The notes: generated by a model from the sequence alone, not told the origin. Numbered from the stretch's first letter, positions 8,938-17,583 are shown. The stretch: DNA of 44,424 bases from Candidatus Mailhella merdavium (GCA_019119045.1 DWXS01000080.1:1-44424); one strand, 5' to 3'. Translations and numbers: made by a program.

Positions 8938-9663
8938 ATGTCACATGTGCTTGCTCCTACCCTGCGTGAACGCTGGATGGCTGTGCGGGAAGGTCTGGAC
9001 AACGCCGTTCAGGCCTCTGGGCGTCGCCGTGAAGACGTCTGTCTTGTTGCTGTCTCCAAATATCATCCGACTGCGGCCATAGCGGAACTTGCCGCCCTGG
9101 GGCAGAAGGACTTCGGCGAAAACTACATGCAGGAGGCTCGTGCCAAACAGACGGAACTCGAAAAGAACCCTGCCTGTGCTGCGATTCGCTGGCATGCCAT
9201 AGGCGCGCTTCAGACCAATAAGGCTAAAGATGCCGCCGGACATTTTGCGCTCATTCATTCCGTTGATTCGTTGAAACTGGCGGAAGCCCTCTCACGACGC
9301 ATGCCGGAAGGAGGGATGCAGGATATTCTGTTGCAGGTGAATATCGGGGAAGAGCCGCAGAAGGCCGGGGTTCACCCTGATGCTCTGGCGGAACTTGCGG
9401 AATCTGTGGAAAATTTACCCGGTTTACGACTGCTGGGATTGATGTGCCTGCCCCCCCGTTGCGGCGAAGGAGAGGCCGCCCGGCCGTGGTTTGTGCGTCT
9501 GCGGGAGCTGCGAGACGCACTTGAGCGTCGTCTTGGACGCTCTTTGCCTCATCTTTCCATGGGAATGTCGGGAGATTTTCGTCAGGCGGTCGAGGAGGGT
9601 GCGACGCTGGTACGGGTGGGAACGGATATTTTTGGGCCAAGGCCCAATCGTCCCGTCAGTTGA
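8938..9663 (+). CDS. yggS: YggS/PROSC-family pyridoxal phosphate-binding protein
   Basis: The 241-residue single-domain PLP protein of the alanine-racemase fold type has the PLP lysine in AVSKYHP (K41). It also has the family segments FGENYMQEA, WHAIGALQTNKAKD, LMCLPP and LSMGMSGDFRQAVEEGATLVRVGT. Homologues keep PLP and keto/amino-acid pools balanced rather than catalysing a fixed reaction. The gene begins 25 bases after era with a weak ribosome site and is probably co-transcribed. It is intact and of normal length. Confidence 0.94.
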   Translation: MSHVLAPTLRERWMAVREGLDNAVQASGRRREDVCLVAVSKYHPTAAIAELAALGQKDFGENYMQEARAKQTELEKNPACAAIRWHAIGALQTNKAKDAAGHFALIHSVDSLKLAEALSRRMPEGGMQDILLQVNIGEEPQKAGVHPDALAELAESVENLPGLRLLGLMCLPPRCGEGEAARPWFVRLRELRDALERRLGRSLPHLSMGMSGDFRQAVEEGATLVRVGTDIFGPRPNRPVS

Positions 9664-9891
9664 AAATGTCCAGAATCCAGGGAAGAGTGGAGGATATCTC
9701 CGGACTTAAGTATCCGCGTTTTATGTCGAAAAGATATACGATTGTCCGCATGGGCAGCAGGGAAACTCTTTGCATTTGTTCCGGTATTGAGTATTTTCCT
9801 GTCAGGTTGACCGGTTGAGTCGGTCTGTGATGGGGCTGTACGTTACTGGATTGATGTGCATATCCGCCGGGTTTCCACGTGCGGAGGAAAT

Positions 9892-9904
9892 GGAGCGACG
9901 CTCC
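9892..9904. repeat. Short hairpin in the leader of the flagellar operon
   Basis: GGAGCG and CGCTCC are separated by a single A, 20 bases before the fliL start. It sits in a 260-base intergenic stretch (9664-9923) in which I found no gene and no clear sigma-54 or sigma-28 promoter. The hairpin is short and may be chance. Confidence 0.2.
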
Positions 9905-9923
9905 GGCATCCTGAGGAGAGAAT

Positions 9924-10493
9924 ATGGCGGCAAAGGATAAAGAAAATACCGGCGAAAAACCCAAGCGTTCAAAGCTCAAGATTATTTTTCTCATTTTATT
10001 TCTCATTATCCTGCTGATAGGCGGCTCCATTGCCTTCTGGTGGTTCAAGCTGCGTCAGCCGGGAGATGCTCTGACGGCTGTGCCCAACGTTCCCGCTGCA
10101 AGCGTGGGGCAGGATGCCGCCGCCGGAACAGGGCAGACCGGCACTTCGCCGGCCAGACAGGATTCTGCGCCTACAGATATGCCTCGCCCTGCCACGAGTA
10201 TGGCTACTCTGCCGACCGTTACGGTCAATCTTGCGGACGCGGCCGGAGATCGTTATCTCCGTGTCGGAATGGAAGTTGAAGTGAGTACTCCGGACGCTGT
10301 GAGGGAGCTTGACGCTCAGGCCCCGAAAGTACGGGATGCCATCATTATCCTGCTTTCCGGCAAGACCTACGCGGAGCTTTCTACCGCCGACGGAAAAATG
10401 TTGTTGAAAAATGAAGTTGCGGCGAGACTTAATCAGATACTGGGGACGCCGCGCGTTGTTCGTATTTATTTCACCGAATTCGTGGTTCAGTAA
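9924..10493 (+). CDS. fliL: Flagellar basal body-associated protein FliL
   Basis: The 189-residue inner-membrane protein has a Lys-rich cytoplasmic N-terminus and one transmembrane helix (about residues 20-46). A Gly/Ala/Thr/Pro-rich linker (about 50-95) leads into the periplasmic FliL domain, with LPTVTVNLADAAGDRYLRV, ALDAQAPKVRDAIIILLSGKTY-like helix content, and VYFTEFVVQ-like ending. FliL surrounds the stator and supports torque and stator stability. The start follows AGGAG by 5 bases. FliN begins 12 bases after the stop, so the genes form one operon. Confidence 0.93.
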   Translation: MAAKDKENTGEKPKRSKLKIIFLILFLIILLIGGSIAFWWFKLRQPGDALTAVPNVPAASVGQDAAAGTGQTGTSPARQDSAPTDMPRPATSMATLPTVTVNLADAAGDRYLRVGMEVEVSTPDAVRELDAQAPKVRDAIIILLSGKTYAELSTADGKMLLKNEVAARLNQILGTPRVVRIYFTEFVVQ

Positions 10494-10505
10494 CGAGGTC
10501 ACGCC

Positions 10506-11108
10506 ATGAGCAATGAAACTTTGGATCAGGATGAACTGGATCGTCAGCTTGCATCAATGACCGGCGGCGGAGACCCCGACACGGACGATGACAAATTGAG
10601 CGCAGAGTGGGAAGCGGCGCTTGCCGCAGACAATGATAAGGATAAGGAAAAAGGCAAGTCCTCGTCTGAAGGCGGCAAGGATGCCGACAGCGACGACAAG
10701 CTGGCTGCGGAGTGGGCTGCCGCTCTGGCAGGAGATGAGCAGAAGGCCGTTGAAGAGGAGCGCGAGAAAAAGTTTGCTTCCAAAGCCCTGGATGCGAAGT
10801 TCAAGGATATGACGGAAGCCTACAAGGCTCCACGTCCGGATGGAGAAAGGCGGGAACTTGATTTTATCCTTGATATTCCTCTTGATGTTTCTGCCGAACT
10901 TGGACGCACCCGGCTGCTTATCAACGAACTGCTCCAGCTCGGACAGGGGTCTGTCGTTGAACTGAATAAACTGGCCGGCGAACCTCTTGAAGTATACGTA
11001 AACGGCAAACTTGTTGCCCGCGGCGAAGCCGTGGTCATCAACGAAAAGTTCGGCGTGCGCTTGACGGATATCATCAGCCCCATTGAACGAGTCAAACAGC
11101 TGGGTTGA
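10506..11108 (+). CDS. fliN: Flagellar motor switch protein FliN
   Basis: The 200-residue protein has a C-terminal SpoA domain (about 115-198) with LDIPLDVSAELGRTRLLI, LLQLGQGSVVELNKLAGEPLEVYVNGKLVARGEAVVI and FGVRLTDIISP. These are diagnostic of FliN, the C-ring component that works with FliM in direction switching and export. The N-terminal 110 residues are an acidic, Asp/Glu/Lys-rich and probably disordered extension containing a repeated DDKL(S/A)AEW(E/A)AALA unit at about 28-37 and 63-72. The start has GAGGT 6 bases upstream. No fliM is next to it. Confidence 0.95.
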   Translation: MSNETLDQDELDRQLASMTGGGDPDTDDDKLSAEWEAALAADNDKDKEKGKSSSEGGKDADSDDKLAAEWAAALAGDEQKAVEEEREKKFASKALDAKFKDMTEAYKAPRPDGERRELDFILDIPLDVSAELGRTRLLINELLQLGQGSVVELNKLAGEPLEVYVNGKLVARGEAVVINEKFGVRLTDIISPIERVKQLG

Positions 11109-11110
11109 GC

Positions 11111-11686
11111 ATGGATACCGATGTGTCGACACAGGCCGATCATGGAGAAAACGGGGAAAGCTCTGCGGGCATTCCCCTGATCACCACGCCAGCAGTGGAG
11201 GCACAGAGAGCAGAAGCTTCATTGCATTCTGAAACACAGACTCCCCGTCTTCCGCTGGAAGGCTCGGGCGATACGTTCACCTGGGGGGCCTACTTTCAGG
11301 CAATCGGAATTCTGATTGCCCTGCTGGCGTTATTCTGGTTTGTCCTGCGTCTGATCCGAAAAGTCGGCTCGGGGCGTTTTTTGCCGACAGCCAGCAGCTT
11401 TTCCCGGCGGGATCTGAGACTGGAGGCCCAGCTTCCTCTTGGTCGGAACCAGAGCCTTCAGGTCGTGCGTTACCTTGATAAACGCTTGCTGCTGGGTGTG
11501 ACCGAACAGCAGATAACTCTGCTCGATTCTGATGAAATAATCGACAGGGAAGGCGATACCCCTCATGATGAACACAAGATTTCCGAGTTCCGGAGAATTC
11601 TGGAAAAAAGCTCTGCCGACAGTGATGCTGGCGGCTCTGGCTCTGCTGATCCTTCCGGTTCTGGCACTGGCCGCTCCGGGAGATGA
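11111..11686 (+). CDS. fliO: Flagellar biosynthesis protein FliO
   Basis: The protein of about 191 residues has a polar N-terminus and one transmembrane helix (about 58-82, FQAIGILIALLALFWFVLRLI). Its cytoplasmic domain has the FliO pattern RRDLRLEAQLPLGRNQSLQVVRYLDKRLLLGVTEQQITLLD. FliO assists assembly of the FliP ring in the flagellar export gate. I chose the ATG 2 bases after the fliN stop; a TTG at 11105 would overlap fliN. The last 122 bases also encode the start of fliP. The Ser/Gly-rich tail that results may be a by-product of that overlap. Confidence 0.85.
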   Translation: MDTDVSTQADHGENGESSAGIPLITTPAVEAQRAEASLHSETQTPRLPLEGSGDTFTWGAYFQAIGILIALLALFWFVLRLIRKVGSGRFLPTASSFSRRDLRLEAQLPLGRNQSLQVVRYLDKRLLLGVTEQQITLLDSDEIIDREGDTPHDEHKISEFRRILEKSSADSDAGGSGSADPSGSGTGRSGR

Positions 11687-12365
11687 CGTTCCGGCTCTTC
11701 AATTGAGCCTGTCCGGAGGAATGACTGAACCGGACAAGGTTTCTCTGGCGCTTGAGATACTCTTTCTTCTGACGGTGCTGTCTCTGGCTCCGGCCATCAT
11801 GATGACCGTCACCAGCTTCACACGAATCATCATAGTTTTTCATTTTGTGCGGCAGGCCATGGGAATCCAGCAGATGCCGCCTACGCAGATTCTGGCGAGT
11901 CTTGCCATTTTCATGACATTAATCATCATGTATCCCGTAGGGAAGGAGATCAATGATACTGCGCTCCAGCCCTATCTTGCGGAGCAGATAGATTTTAACG
12001 AGGCTCTGGACAGAGCGCAGGAGCCTCTGCGCTCTTTCATGTTCAAGCATACAAGGGAAAAGGATATTTCCATCTTTTATTCCATTGCCAAAATGGATCA
12101 GCCCCGCAGCAAGGACGATGTTCCCACGACGATGCTGGCCGCTGCCTATGTTCTCAGTGAACTTAAGACCGGATTCAGCATAGGCTTTCTTATTTACATT
12201 CCTTTTCTCATTGTGGACATGGTAGTTTCCAGCATACTTCTGGCCATGGGTATGATGATGCTGCCTCCTATGATGGTATCCATGCCGTTTAAATTATTGC
12301 TTTTCGTTATGGTGGACGGCTGGAATCTTCTCGTGGGATCTCTGGTCAACAGTTTCATGGTCTGA
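11565..12365 (+). CDS. fliP: Flagellar export gate protein FliP
   Basis: The 266-residue polytopic membrane protein has FliP signature segments MMTVTSFTRIIIVFHFVRQAMG, PPTQILASLAIFMT, FSIGFLIYIPFLIVDMVVSSILLAMGMMMLPP and the end DGWNLLVGSL. It has a cleavable signal peptide (ALPTVMLAALALLILPVLALAAPG). The first Met at 11565 supplies the basic n-region (FWKK) and follows AGGGAAGG by about 11 bases, but overlaps fliO by 122 bases. An internal ATG at 11625 would shorten the overlap yet lacks a ribosome site and the basic residues. FliP forms the pentameric core of the export channel with FliQ and FliR. Confidence 0.94.
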   Translation: MMNTRFPSSGEFWKKALPTVMLAALALLILPVLALAAPGDDVPALQLSLSGGMTEPDKVSLALEILFLLTVLSLAPAIMMTVTSFTRIIIVFHFVRQAMGIQQMPPTQILASLAIFMTLIIMYPVGKEINDTALQPYLAEQIDFNEALDRAQEPLRSFMFKHTREKDISIFYSIAKMDQPRSKDDVPTTMLAAAYVLSELKTGFSIGFLIYIPFLIVDMVVSSILLAMGMMMLPPMMVSMPFKLLLFVMVDGWNLLVGSLVNSFMV

Positions 12366-12462
12366 AAGTTTCCTGCGTTGGCATGCCTGAAAAGCGTCTG
12401 AGGGCTGAAATTTTCATGCAGCGGGATCTTCTGCAGAGAAATGTGCAAGAAAGGAAATATTC

Positions 12463-12732
12463 ATGAGCCCCGAATTTATCATAGGTTTTGTAAGACAGGC
12501 GATTGAACTGACGCTTTCCATCGCCCTGCCCATGCTTCTCGTGGGGCTGGCAATAGGCGTGTTCATAAGTGTCATCCAGGCTGCAACGCAGATTCAGGAA
12601 ACGACCTTGACCTTCATCCCAAAACTGGTGGCGATATTTGTCGCGCTGCTTATTTCCTTTCCATGGATTATGAGCAAACTGAACACCTTTACCATCAATC
12701 TCTTTCTTAATTTACCGGAATATATACGCTGA
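12463..12732 (+). CDS. fliQ: Flagellar export gate protein FliQ
   Basis: The 89-residue protein has two transmembrane helices. The family pattern is visible: FVRQAIELTLSIALPMLLVG in helix 1, ISVIQAATQIQETTLTFIPK in the loop, then the second helix LVAIFVALLISFPWIMSKL. FliQ packs around FliP in the export gate. AAGGAAA lies ahead of the ATG. It ends this flagellar block; fliR, flhB and flhA do not follow, so they must lie elsewhere. Confidence 0.95.
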   Translation: MSPEFIIGFVRQAIELTLSIALPMLLVGLAIGVFISVIQAATQIQETTLTFIPKLVAIFVALLISFPWIMSKLNTFTINLFLNLPEYIR

Positions 12733-12927
12733 AGGGGCCTTGTCAGACTGATTTTCCGGGCTTGCGCAGCCTGCATTGAGAGGCTATGCTTTCCATGTCC
12801 CTGACGGACTGTTTCAGATGGAGGGCATGGCTTTTCCTGTTTGGATACTGCTGTACGGAAGAGGCTGTCGCGCTGTCGGAACTGTACCTCAGAAAAAGTC
12901 TCGGGAAGACCCGTGCGATGAGGAATC

Positions 12928-13419
12928 ATGCGTTTTACAAAACAGGAAGAGCATGTCCTGCGCATCGTGCAGGATAATTTGCCGGATACGCTTACTCCGT
13001 ATGCCGATATCGCCCGTGAGGCGGGAATCTCGGAAGGCGAGGTTCTTGCCCTCCTTTCACGCCTCAAGGAGGACGGAAGCATACGACGTTTTGGCGCGAG
13101 CATCCGGCATCAGCGGACAGGATGGAAACACAATGCCATGGTGGCATGGAAGATGACGGAAGAAGAGGCTGATCTTGCCGGTCCTCTTGCGGCGTCCCAT
13201 GCCCGCATATCCCATTGTTACTATCGGCCGTCTTCTGCACCGGACTGGCCATACACCCTCTACACCATGATTCACGGCCGCAGCGAGGAGGAGTGTATGG
13301 ATGTCGTGGCAGAGTTGAAAAAAAAGCCTCCTTTTCGGGATTGTGCCGTGCTGGAAAGCATAAAGGAACTGAAGAAGATTTCCATGACCTATTTCCCGGA
13401 GCCTGCGGAGGAGAAATAG
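12928..13419 (+). CDS. ahbB: Siroheme decarboxylase subunit, AhbB type (Lrp/AsnC-like fold)
   Basis: The 163-residue protein has an AsnC-type winged helix (about 5-60) and a ferredoxin-like domain containing ISHCYYR and [15 protein letters not shown]. The latter is the heme-precursor-binding signature of NirDLGH/AhbAB proteins rather than of amino-acid-responsive regulators. AhbA/AhbB decarboxylate siroheme to didecarboxysiroheme in the alternative heme pathway of sulfate reducers. The [11 protein letters not shown] segment looks to me more like AhbB than AhbA; this is from memory of the families, not a search. Its neighbour hemL makes 5-aminolevulinate, the pathway precursor. The partner subunit is not adjacent. 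A true Lrp regulator is the less likely alternative. Confidence 0.72.
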   Translation: MRFTKQEEHVLRIVQDNLPDTLTPYADIAREAGISEGEVLALLSRLKEDGSIRRFGASIRHQRTGWKHNAMVAWKMTEEEADLAGPLAASHARISHCYYRPSSAPDWPYTLYTMIHGRSEEECMDVVAELKKKPPFRDCAVLESIKELKKISMTYFPEPAEEK

Positions 13420-13497
13420 GTCGCTGCCCGCTCATCACCCATATTAATATTCATACGGATGGCGCAATATCCATCCGGACAAAAGCGAGGAGACAAC

Positions 13498-14772
13498 ATG
13501 CTGGAAACCCGTTCTCAGGAATTGTTCGCCCGAGCCTGCCGGGTTATCCCCGGAGGGGTAAACAGCCCGGTACGGGCCTGTCGCAACGTGCATTGCGATC
13601 CCCTGTTCATTGCCTCGGCACAGGGAGCCCATCTCCTGACTGCTGACGGCAGAAGCATGATTGACTTTGTGGGATCGTGGGGGCCGATGCTGCTTGGGCA
13701 TGCCCATCCGGAAGTGACGGATGCCGTGCGTCAGGCCGCTCTGCGCGGAACCAGTTACGGGGCGCCTTGCGAGGATGAGGTTCGGCTGGCTGAAGATGTT
13801 TGTGCCGCGTTGCCGTCCGTGGAAATGGTTCGTATGGTGAATTCCGGTACGGAGGCCACCATGAGCGCGCTTCGTCTTGCGCGAGGAGTGACAGGGCGGG
13901 ATAAGGTCATCAAGTTTATTGGCGGCTATCACGGACATGGGGATGCTTTTCTGGCAAGTGCAGGCTCCGGACTGGCGACATTTTCCATTCCGGGAACGCC
14001 CGGAGTGCCCGAAAGTACGGTCAGGGATACGCTTCTTGCTCCGTATAATGATCTGGATGCCGTGCGTATATTATTTGAAAATAATCCGGGACAAATTGCC
14101 GCCCTTTTTGTGGAACCCGTGGCAGGCAATATGGGCCTGATGCTGCCACAGCCGGGATTTCTCCAGGGCTTGAGGGATTTGTGTACCGCTCACGGCACGC
14201 TGCTGGTTTTTGATGAGGTCATAACGGGCTTTCGTCTTTCCTATGCCGGAGCCCAGGGCCGTTTTGACATCATGCCGGATCTTACGACCTTTGGTAAAAT
14301 CATTGGTGGAGGGCTTCCCGTCGGGGCATACGGCGGACGCGCCGCATTCATGGAAAGAATCGCACCGCAGGGGGATGTCTATCAGGCAGGAACCCTTTCC
14401 GGTAATCCTCTGGCTATGGCTGCGGGAATTGCCACGCTCGCCGTGCTGAGACATTCCGATTACATGGCGCTTGAACGCAGCGTAGACGCATTTGTCGCGG
14501 AATTGGAAAGTATTCTGCGGGGCAAGGGGGTTCCCGTCCAGATTCCGCATATTGCTTCCATGTTCACCGTGTATTTTACGGATGCTCCTCTGCGTGATTT
14601 TGCCAGCGTACAGACGGTAAATACAGACTTGTTTGAGCGTTTTTACAAGCAGATGAGAGAAAAGGATATTTTCCTTGCTCCCTCGGCTTTTGAAGCCAAC
14701 ATGGTTTCCTTTGCTCATAGTGAGGACGATTTCGCCAAAACGCTTGATGCGGCGCGTACTGTCAGCTTCTAG
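13498..14772 (+). CDS. hemL: Glutamate-1-semialdehyde 2,1-aminomutase HemL
   Basis: The 424-residue class III PLP aminotransferase has its PLP lysine in [10 protein letters not shown] (K267), FDEVITGFR just before, and N-terminal [12 protein letters not shown]. It converts glutamate-1-semialdehyde to 5-aminolevulinate in the C5 pathway, feeding siroheme, heme and cobalamin. The start at 13498 has GAGGAG 5 bases upstream; an in-frame ATG at 13459 lacks a ribosome site and would add a non-family extension. Length is normal. A strong hairpin terminator lies about 110 bases downstream. Confidence 0.96.
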   Translation: MLETRSQELFARACRVIPGGVNSPVRACRNVHCDPLFIASAQGAHLLTADGRSMIDFVGSWGPMLLGHAHPEVTDAVRQAALRGTSYGAPCEDEVRLAEDVCAALPSVEMVRMVNSGTEATMSALRLARGVTGRDKVIKFIGGYHGHGDAFLASAGSGLATFSIPGTPGVPESTVRDTLLAPYNDLDAVRILFENNPGQIAALFVEPVAGNMGLMLPQPGFLQGLRDLCTAHGTLLVFDEVITGFRLSYAGAQGRFDIMPDLTTFGKIIGGGLPVGAYGGRAAFMERIAPQGDVYQAGTLSGNPLAMAAGIATLAVLRHSDYMALERSVDAFVAELESILRGKGVPVQIPHIASMFTVYFTDAPLRDFASVQTVNTDLFERFYKQMREKDIFLAPSAFEANMVSFAHSEDDFAKTLDAARTVSF

Positions 14773-14879
14773 CCTGTTGTCGGATACCGCAGCGAATGTC
14801 GTTACTATTTGGGCCTCGTGTCCACCTGGAGCGCATTCCCACGGAATTATGGAATTTATCCTTTTAGGTGTATATACGA

Positions 14880-14918
14880 ACAAACAAAACCACCCGCATC
14901 GCGGGTGGTTTTGTTTGT
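14880..14918. terminator. Bidirectional Rho-independent terminator after hemL
   Basis: Perfect 18-base arms ACAAACAAAACCACCCGC and GCGGGTGGTTTTGTTTGT enclose a 3-base loop (ATC). The T-rich outer arm supplies the U-tract. The core CCACCC/GGGTGG and flanking A/T tracts match the terminator at 2593. Confidence 0.88.
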
Positions 14919-15332
14919 GCTTTGCTGAGTAATTCAACGTGTATTGATTGCTGTAAATAGGGCGCGTTTATTGTGTCATCTTTTACGCTGTAAAATATTT
15001 TAAAATTTCCAGCTGATTATGACGACTCTTATGTTTTTTTGCTGGCTGACGAATATATGAAAGGAATAGAGATTGTCCGTGCATTTTTCCACCTGTCCCT
15101 CTTTCCGGAGGGAGTATCCGTCTGGTTCGTCTGTCCGGGAAAGGAGGGGCTTTCTGCAGGATAAAGGCAGAGCTACGGCCGCTCATCCGGATTTCCAGGG
15201 AATTCAGGGAACTGAGCGATTCCGGCTGGGACAATGACGGCATTTCTGCATGGGCTTAAAGTCTGCTGTGGGGACTATGGCAATTTGTGCATGTGAAATA
15301 TCCTTGTCCGTTTATACTGGCAGAGCTTTGGC

Positions 15333-15379
15333 TTTCCCCATCAAACGGGGGGCAGTTGCCGTATCCATTTATGGGGAAA
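15333..15379. repeat. Inverted repeat upstream of cbiG
   Basis: TTTCCCCAT (15333-15341) and ATGGGGAAA (15371-15379) are perfectly complementary across a 29-base loop containing a G6 run. It lies about 170 bases before the cbiG start, so it could be part of a structured leader RNA. No known riboswitch core was recognised. Confidence 0.3.
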
Positions 15380-15548
15380 AGATATGCGACATGGTGTTCT
15401 TTTGAATGATATTGTTGTCCTGACGCCGCTCATCATGTGCGTTGATGATCGGGACGCCGGATAGGCAGGGAAAAGAATTCACCCGGCAGATGCTGATTTT
15501 CAACGGTGGAACTTGCGCTCCGAAAAGCTTGCCGACAGGGAGGGGGAT

Positions 15549-16757
15549 ATGTCCGGAACACGGATGTCCATCGCTTTTTATGCCTTCAGTCCGCAGGGGC
15601 TGACGCTGGGAATGAAGCTTGCGCGCGACATGGAAGGGGAGCTTTTTGCTCCTGTCCGCCTTTTACAGACGGAGACGGAAAACGGAGTTTCCTTTTTCGG
15701 CTCGGAAGAATCTGGAGATCGAACCTTTGGAGATATTGCTGCACGGGAGGGCACAGCAGGTATTCTTCCGGGGCAAAGGGTAGGATATCCCGTCTGGCCT
15801 GTACGCGGATTTTCTTCTCTTTCGGAGCTGATGGAGGAACAGTTTCATTCCTACCCCGCGCATGTTTTCATTGGTGCGGCAGGGATTGCCGTACGGGCGA
15901 TTGCTCCTCATCTGCGGGGTAAAACCGTGGATCCTGCGGTGGTAGTCTGTGAAATACACGGACGTTTTGTTATCAGTATGCTTTCAGGGCATGTGGGAGG
16001 CGCCAATGCTCTGACCCGCAATCTTGCAGCCCGCACCGGCGGTACGGCTGTCGTCACCACGGCCACGGACAGCGAAGGCCTGCCTGCTCTGGATGTTCTG
16101 GCGGATATTGCACATTGTCATGTGGCTGATCCTGAAAATCTGAAGCTGGTCACGGCGGCTATTCTTGCCGGACGCAAACCCGTACTCGTTGATCCCCGCG
16201 GATTGTTGCCGCTTTCGGATGAGGAACGTTCTTCGCTTTTTATAGAAGAAAAATCGGCAGACAGTCTGGAAAAAGAAGAAGCTATGCCCTCTCCTCAGGT
16301 GGTAGTAGGCGTTCGGGAGGTGCCGCCGGCCTCTGGACGCCTGAGACTGTATGCCCGTCGCCTGCATCTGGGGATGGGCTGGCGCAGGGGAGTTCCGGCA
16401 GAAGTTCTTCTTCAGGGGATCAGCGAAACCCTGAAACGGGCAGGTCTGGCGCGGGATGCTCTGTCTGCTCTGGCTACTTCGGATATCAAGAAGGAAGATC
16501 CTGCCGTTCGTGCCGTAGCTGCGCAGTTGGGCCTTCCTCTGCTGTTCTTTTCCGCGGATGAACTGGCCTCGATCCCCGTACCTCATCCTTCCGAAAAGGC
16601 TTCGGAAATACTGGGGCGTGAGGGAATAAGTGTTGCGGAAGGCGCGGCTCTGCTTTCCGCCGTGCGCGGCTTCGGCGCATCCGCGCAGGACGTGCCCCGG
16701 CTGATTGTGCCCAAAACCGGGCATGAAACCTATACTGTTGCTGTGGCGCTGGCATAA
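15549..16757 (+). CDS. cbiG: Cobalt-precorrin-5A hydrolase CbiG
   Basis: The 402-residue protein has a CbiG N-terminal domain containing FIGAAGIAVRAIAPHLRGKTVDPAVVV-type sequence and LSGHVGGAN (about 105-160). A central region follows, then a CbiG C-terminal domain starting near VVGVREV and ending with GHETYTVAVAL. It opens the delta-lactone ring of cobalt-precorrin-5A, releasing acetaldehyde, in anaerobic cobalamin synthesis. The start at 15549 follows a GGGAGGGGG run. An upstream in-frame ATG at 15513 would add 12 residues without support. cbiH follows after 37 bases, the usual pairing. Confidence 0.94.
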   Translation: MSGTRMSIAFYAFSPQGLTLGMKLARDMEGELFAPVRLLQTETENGVSFFGSEESGDRTFGDIAAREGTAGILPGQRVGYPVWPVRGFSSLSELMEEQFHSYPAHVFIGAAGIAVRAIAPHLRGKTVDPAVVVCEIHGRFVISMLSGHVGGANALTRNLAARTGGTAVVTTATDSEGLPALDVLADIAHCHVADPENLKLVTAAILAGRKPVLVDPRGLLPLSDEERSSLFIEEKSADSLEKEEAMPSPQVVVGVREVPPASGRLRLYARRLHLGMGWRRGVPAEVLLQGISETLKRAGLARDALSALATSDIKKEDPAVRAVAAQLGLPLLFFSADELASIPVPHPSEKASEILGREGISVAEGAALLSAVRGFGASAQDVPRLIVPKTGHETYTVAVALA

Positions 16758-16794
16758 ATTCAGCAACCTCTGAGTCAAGAGAAAAGAGAAACTG

Positions 16795-17583
16795 ATGGAT
16801 GATATTTTTTTGCGCGTGGTCGGCCTCGGGCCGGGAGACGAAATGCTGCTTACCCCGCAGGCTCGCACAGCCCTGGAACAGGCCGAAGTTGTTGCAGGTT
16901 ATTCGGGGTATATGGACATGTTGCCGCCTGAACTGAAAGAAGGGCGAGTCTGCATTTCCACCGGTATGATGGGAGAGGTTGAGCGTTGCCGTCAGGCTAT
17001 TGATTCGGCACTCTCCGGTAAGCGGACAGCCCTCGTCTGTTCAGGCGATCCGGGGATATACGCTCTTGCCGCGCTGGTACTGGAACTGCTGGAAGCTATG
17101 GGAGTTGAAGATCGTCTTGACGTGGAGATCGTTCCCGGCATTCCCGCACTTTGCGCGGCTGCCGCTCTTCTGGGGGCGCCTCTTACGCACGATTTTGCCT
17201 GCGTGAGTTTGAGTGATCTTCTTACGCCGTGGACACTAATCCGGAAAAGGCTGAAGGCTGCTCTGGAAGCCGATTTTGTGATGGTTGTCTACAACCCGCG
17301 CTCTCGGAGACGTACCGGTCAGCTGGAAGAGGCTCTTTCTCTCGCGCTTTCCCTGCGGGAGCCCGGCACACCGGTGGGGCTTGTACGGCAGGCATTCCGG
17401 ACAGGGCAGCAGGTACGGGTAATGCGTCTGGATGAACTGAATCCAGCAGAAGTGGATATGCTTTCCATTCTTATCATCGGAAACACGTCCACCCGGATGC
17501 AGACAGGGGGGAAGGGCATGCGGATGCTTACCCCCCGCGGCTATGCGGAAAAATATAGCTTGAAGGATGCGGACGGAGAATAA
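16795..17583 (+). CDS. cbiH: Precorrin-3B / cobalt-factor III C17-methyltransferase (CbiH/CobJ)
   Basis: The 262-residue SAM-dependent tetrapyrrole methylase has VVGLGPGDEMLLTPQA at the N-terminus, the SGDPGIYALA loop (about residues 82-92), VEIVPGIPALCAAAALLGAPL and MVVYNPRSRRR. The SGDPGIYA and YNPRSRRR elements place it in CbiH/CobJ, which methylates C17 and contracts the ring. Its pairing with cbiG points to the anaerobic (early cobalt insertion) route. A terminator follows 30 bases after the stop. The gene is intact. Confidence 0.94.
   Translation: MDDIFLRVVGLGPGDEMLLTPQARTALEQAEVVAGYSGYMDMLPPELKEGRVCISTGMMGEVERCRQAIDSALSGKRTALVCSGDPGIYALAALVLELLEAMGVEDRLDVEIVPGIPALCAAAALLGAPLTHDFACVSLSDLLTPWTLIRKRLKAALEADFVMVVYNPRSRRRTGQLEEALSLALSLREPGTPVGLVRQAFRTGQQVRVMRLDELNPAEVDMLSILIIGNTSTRMQTGGKGMRMLTPRGYAEKYSLKDADGE

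Larger units (their letters stand above)
14773..15548. other. 776-base gene-poor region between hemL and cbiG
   Basis: It holds the hemL terminator (14880-14918) and then about 600 bases without a convincing gene. A minus-strand frame at 14983-15243 has no ribosome site and resembles nothing I know. A 9-base inverted repeat (15333-15341 with 15371-15379) suggests structure. I looked for a cobalamin riboswitch because cbiG follows, but the conserved B12-box core was not found. A small RNA here cannot be excluded. Confidence 0.4.

Noticed and set aside
15250-15548. Cobalamin riboswitch ahead of cbiG
   Set aside because: The conserved B12-box core was looked for on the plus strand and not found.
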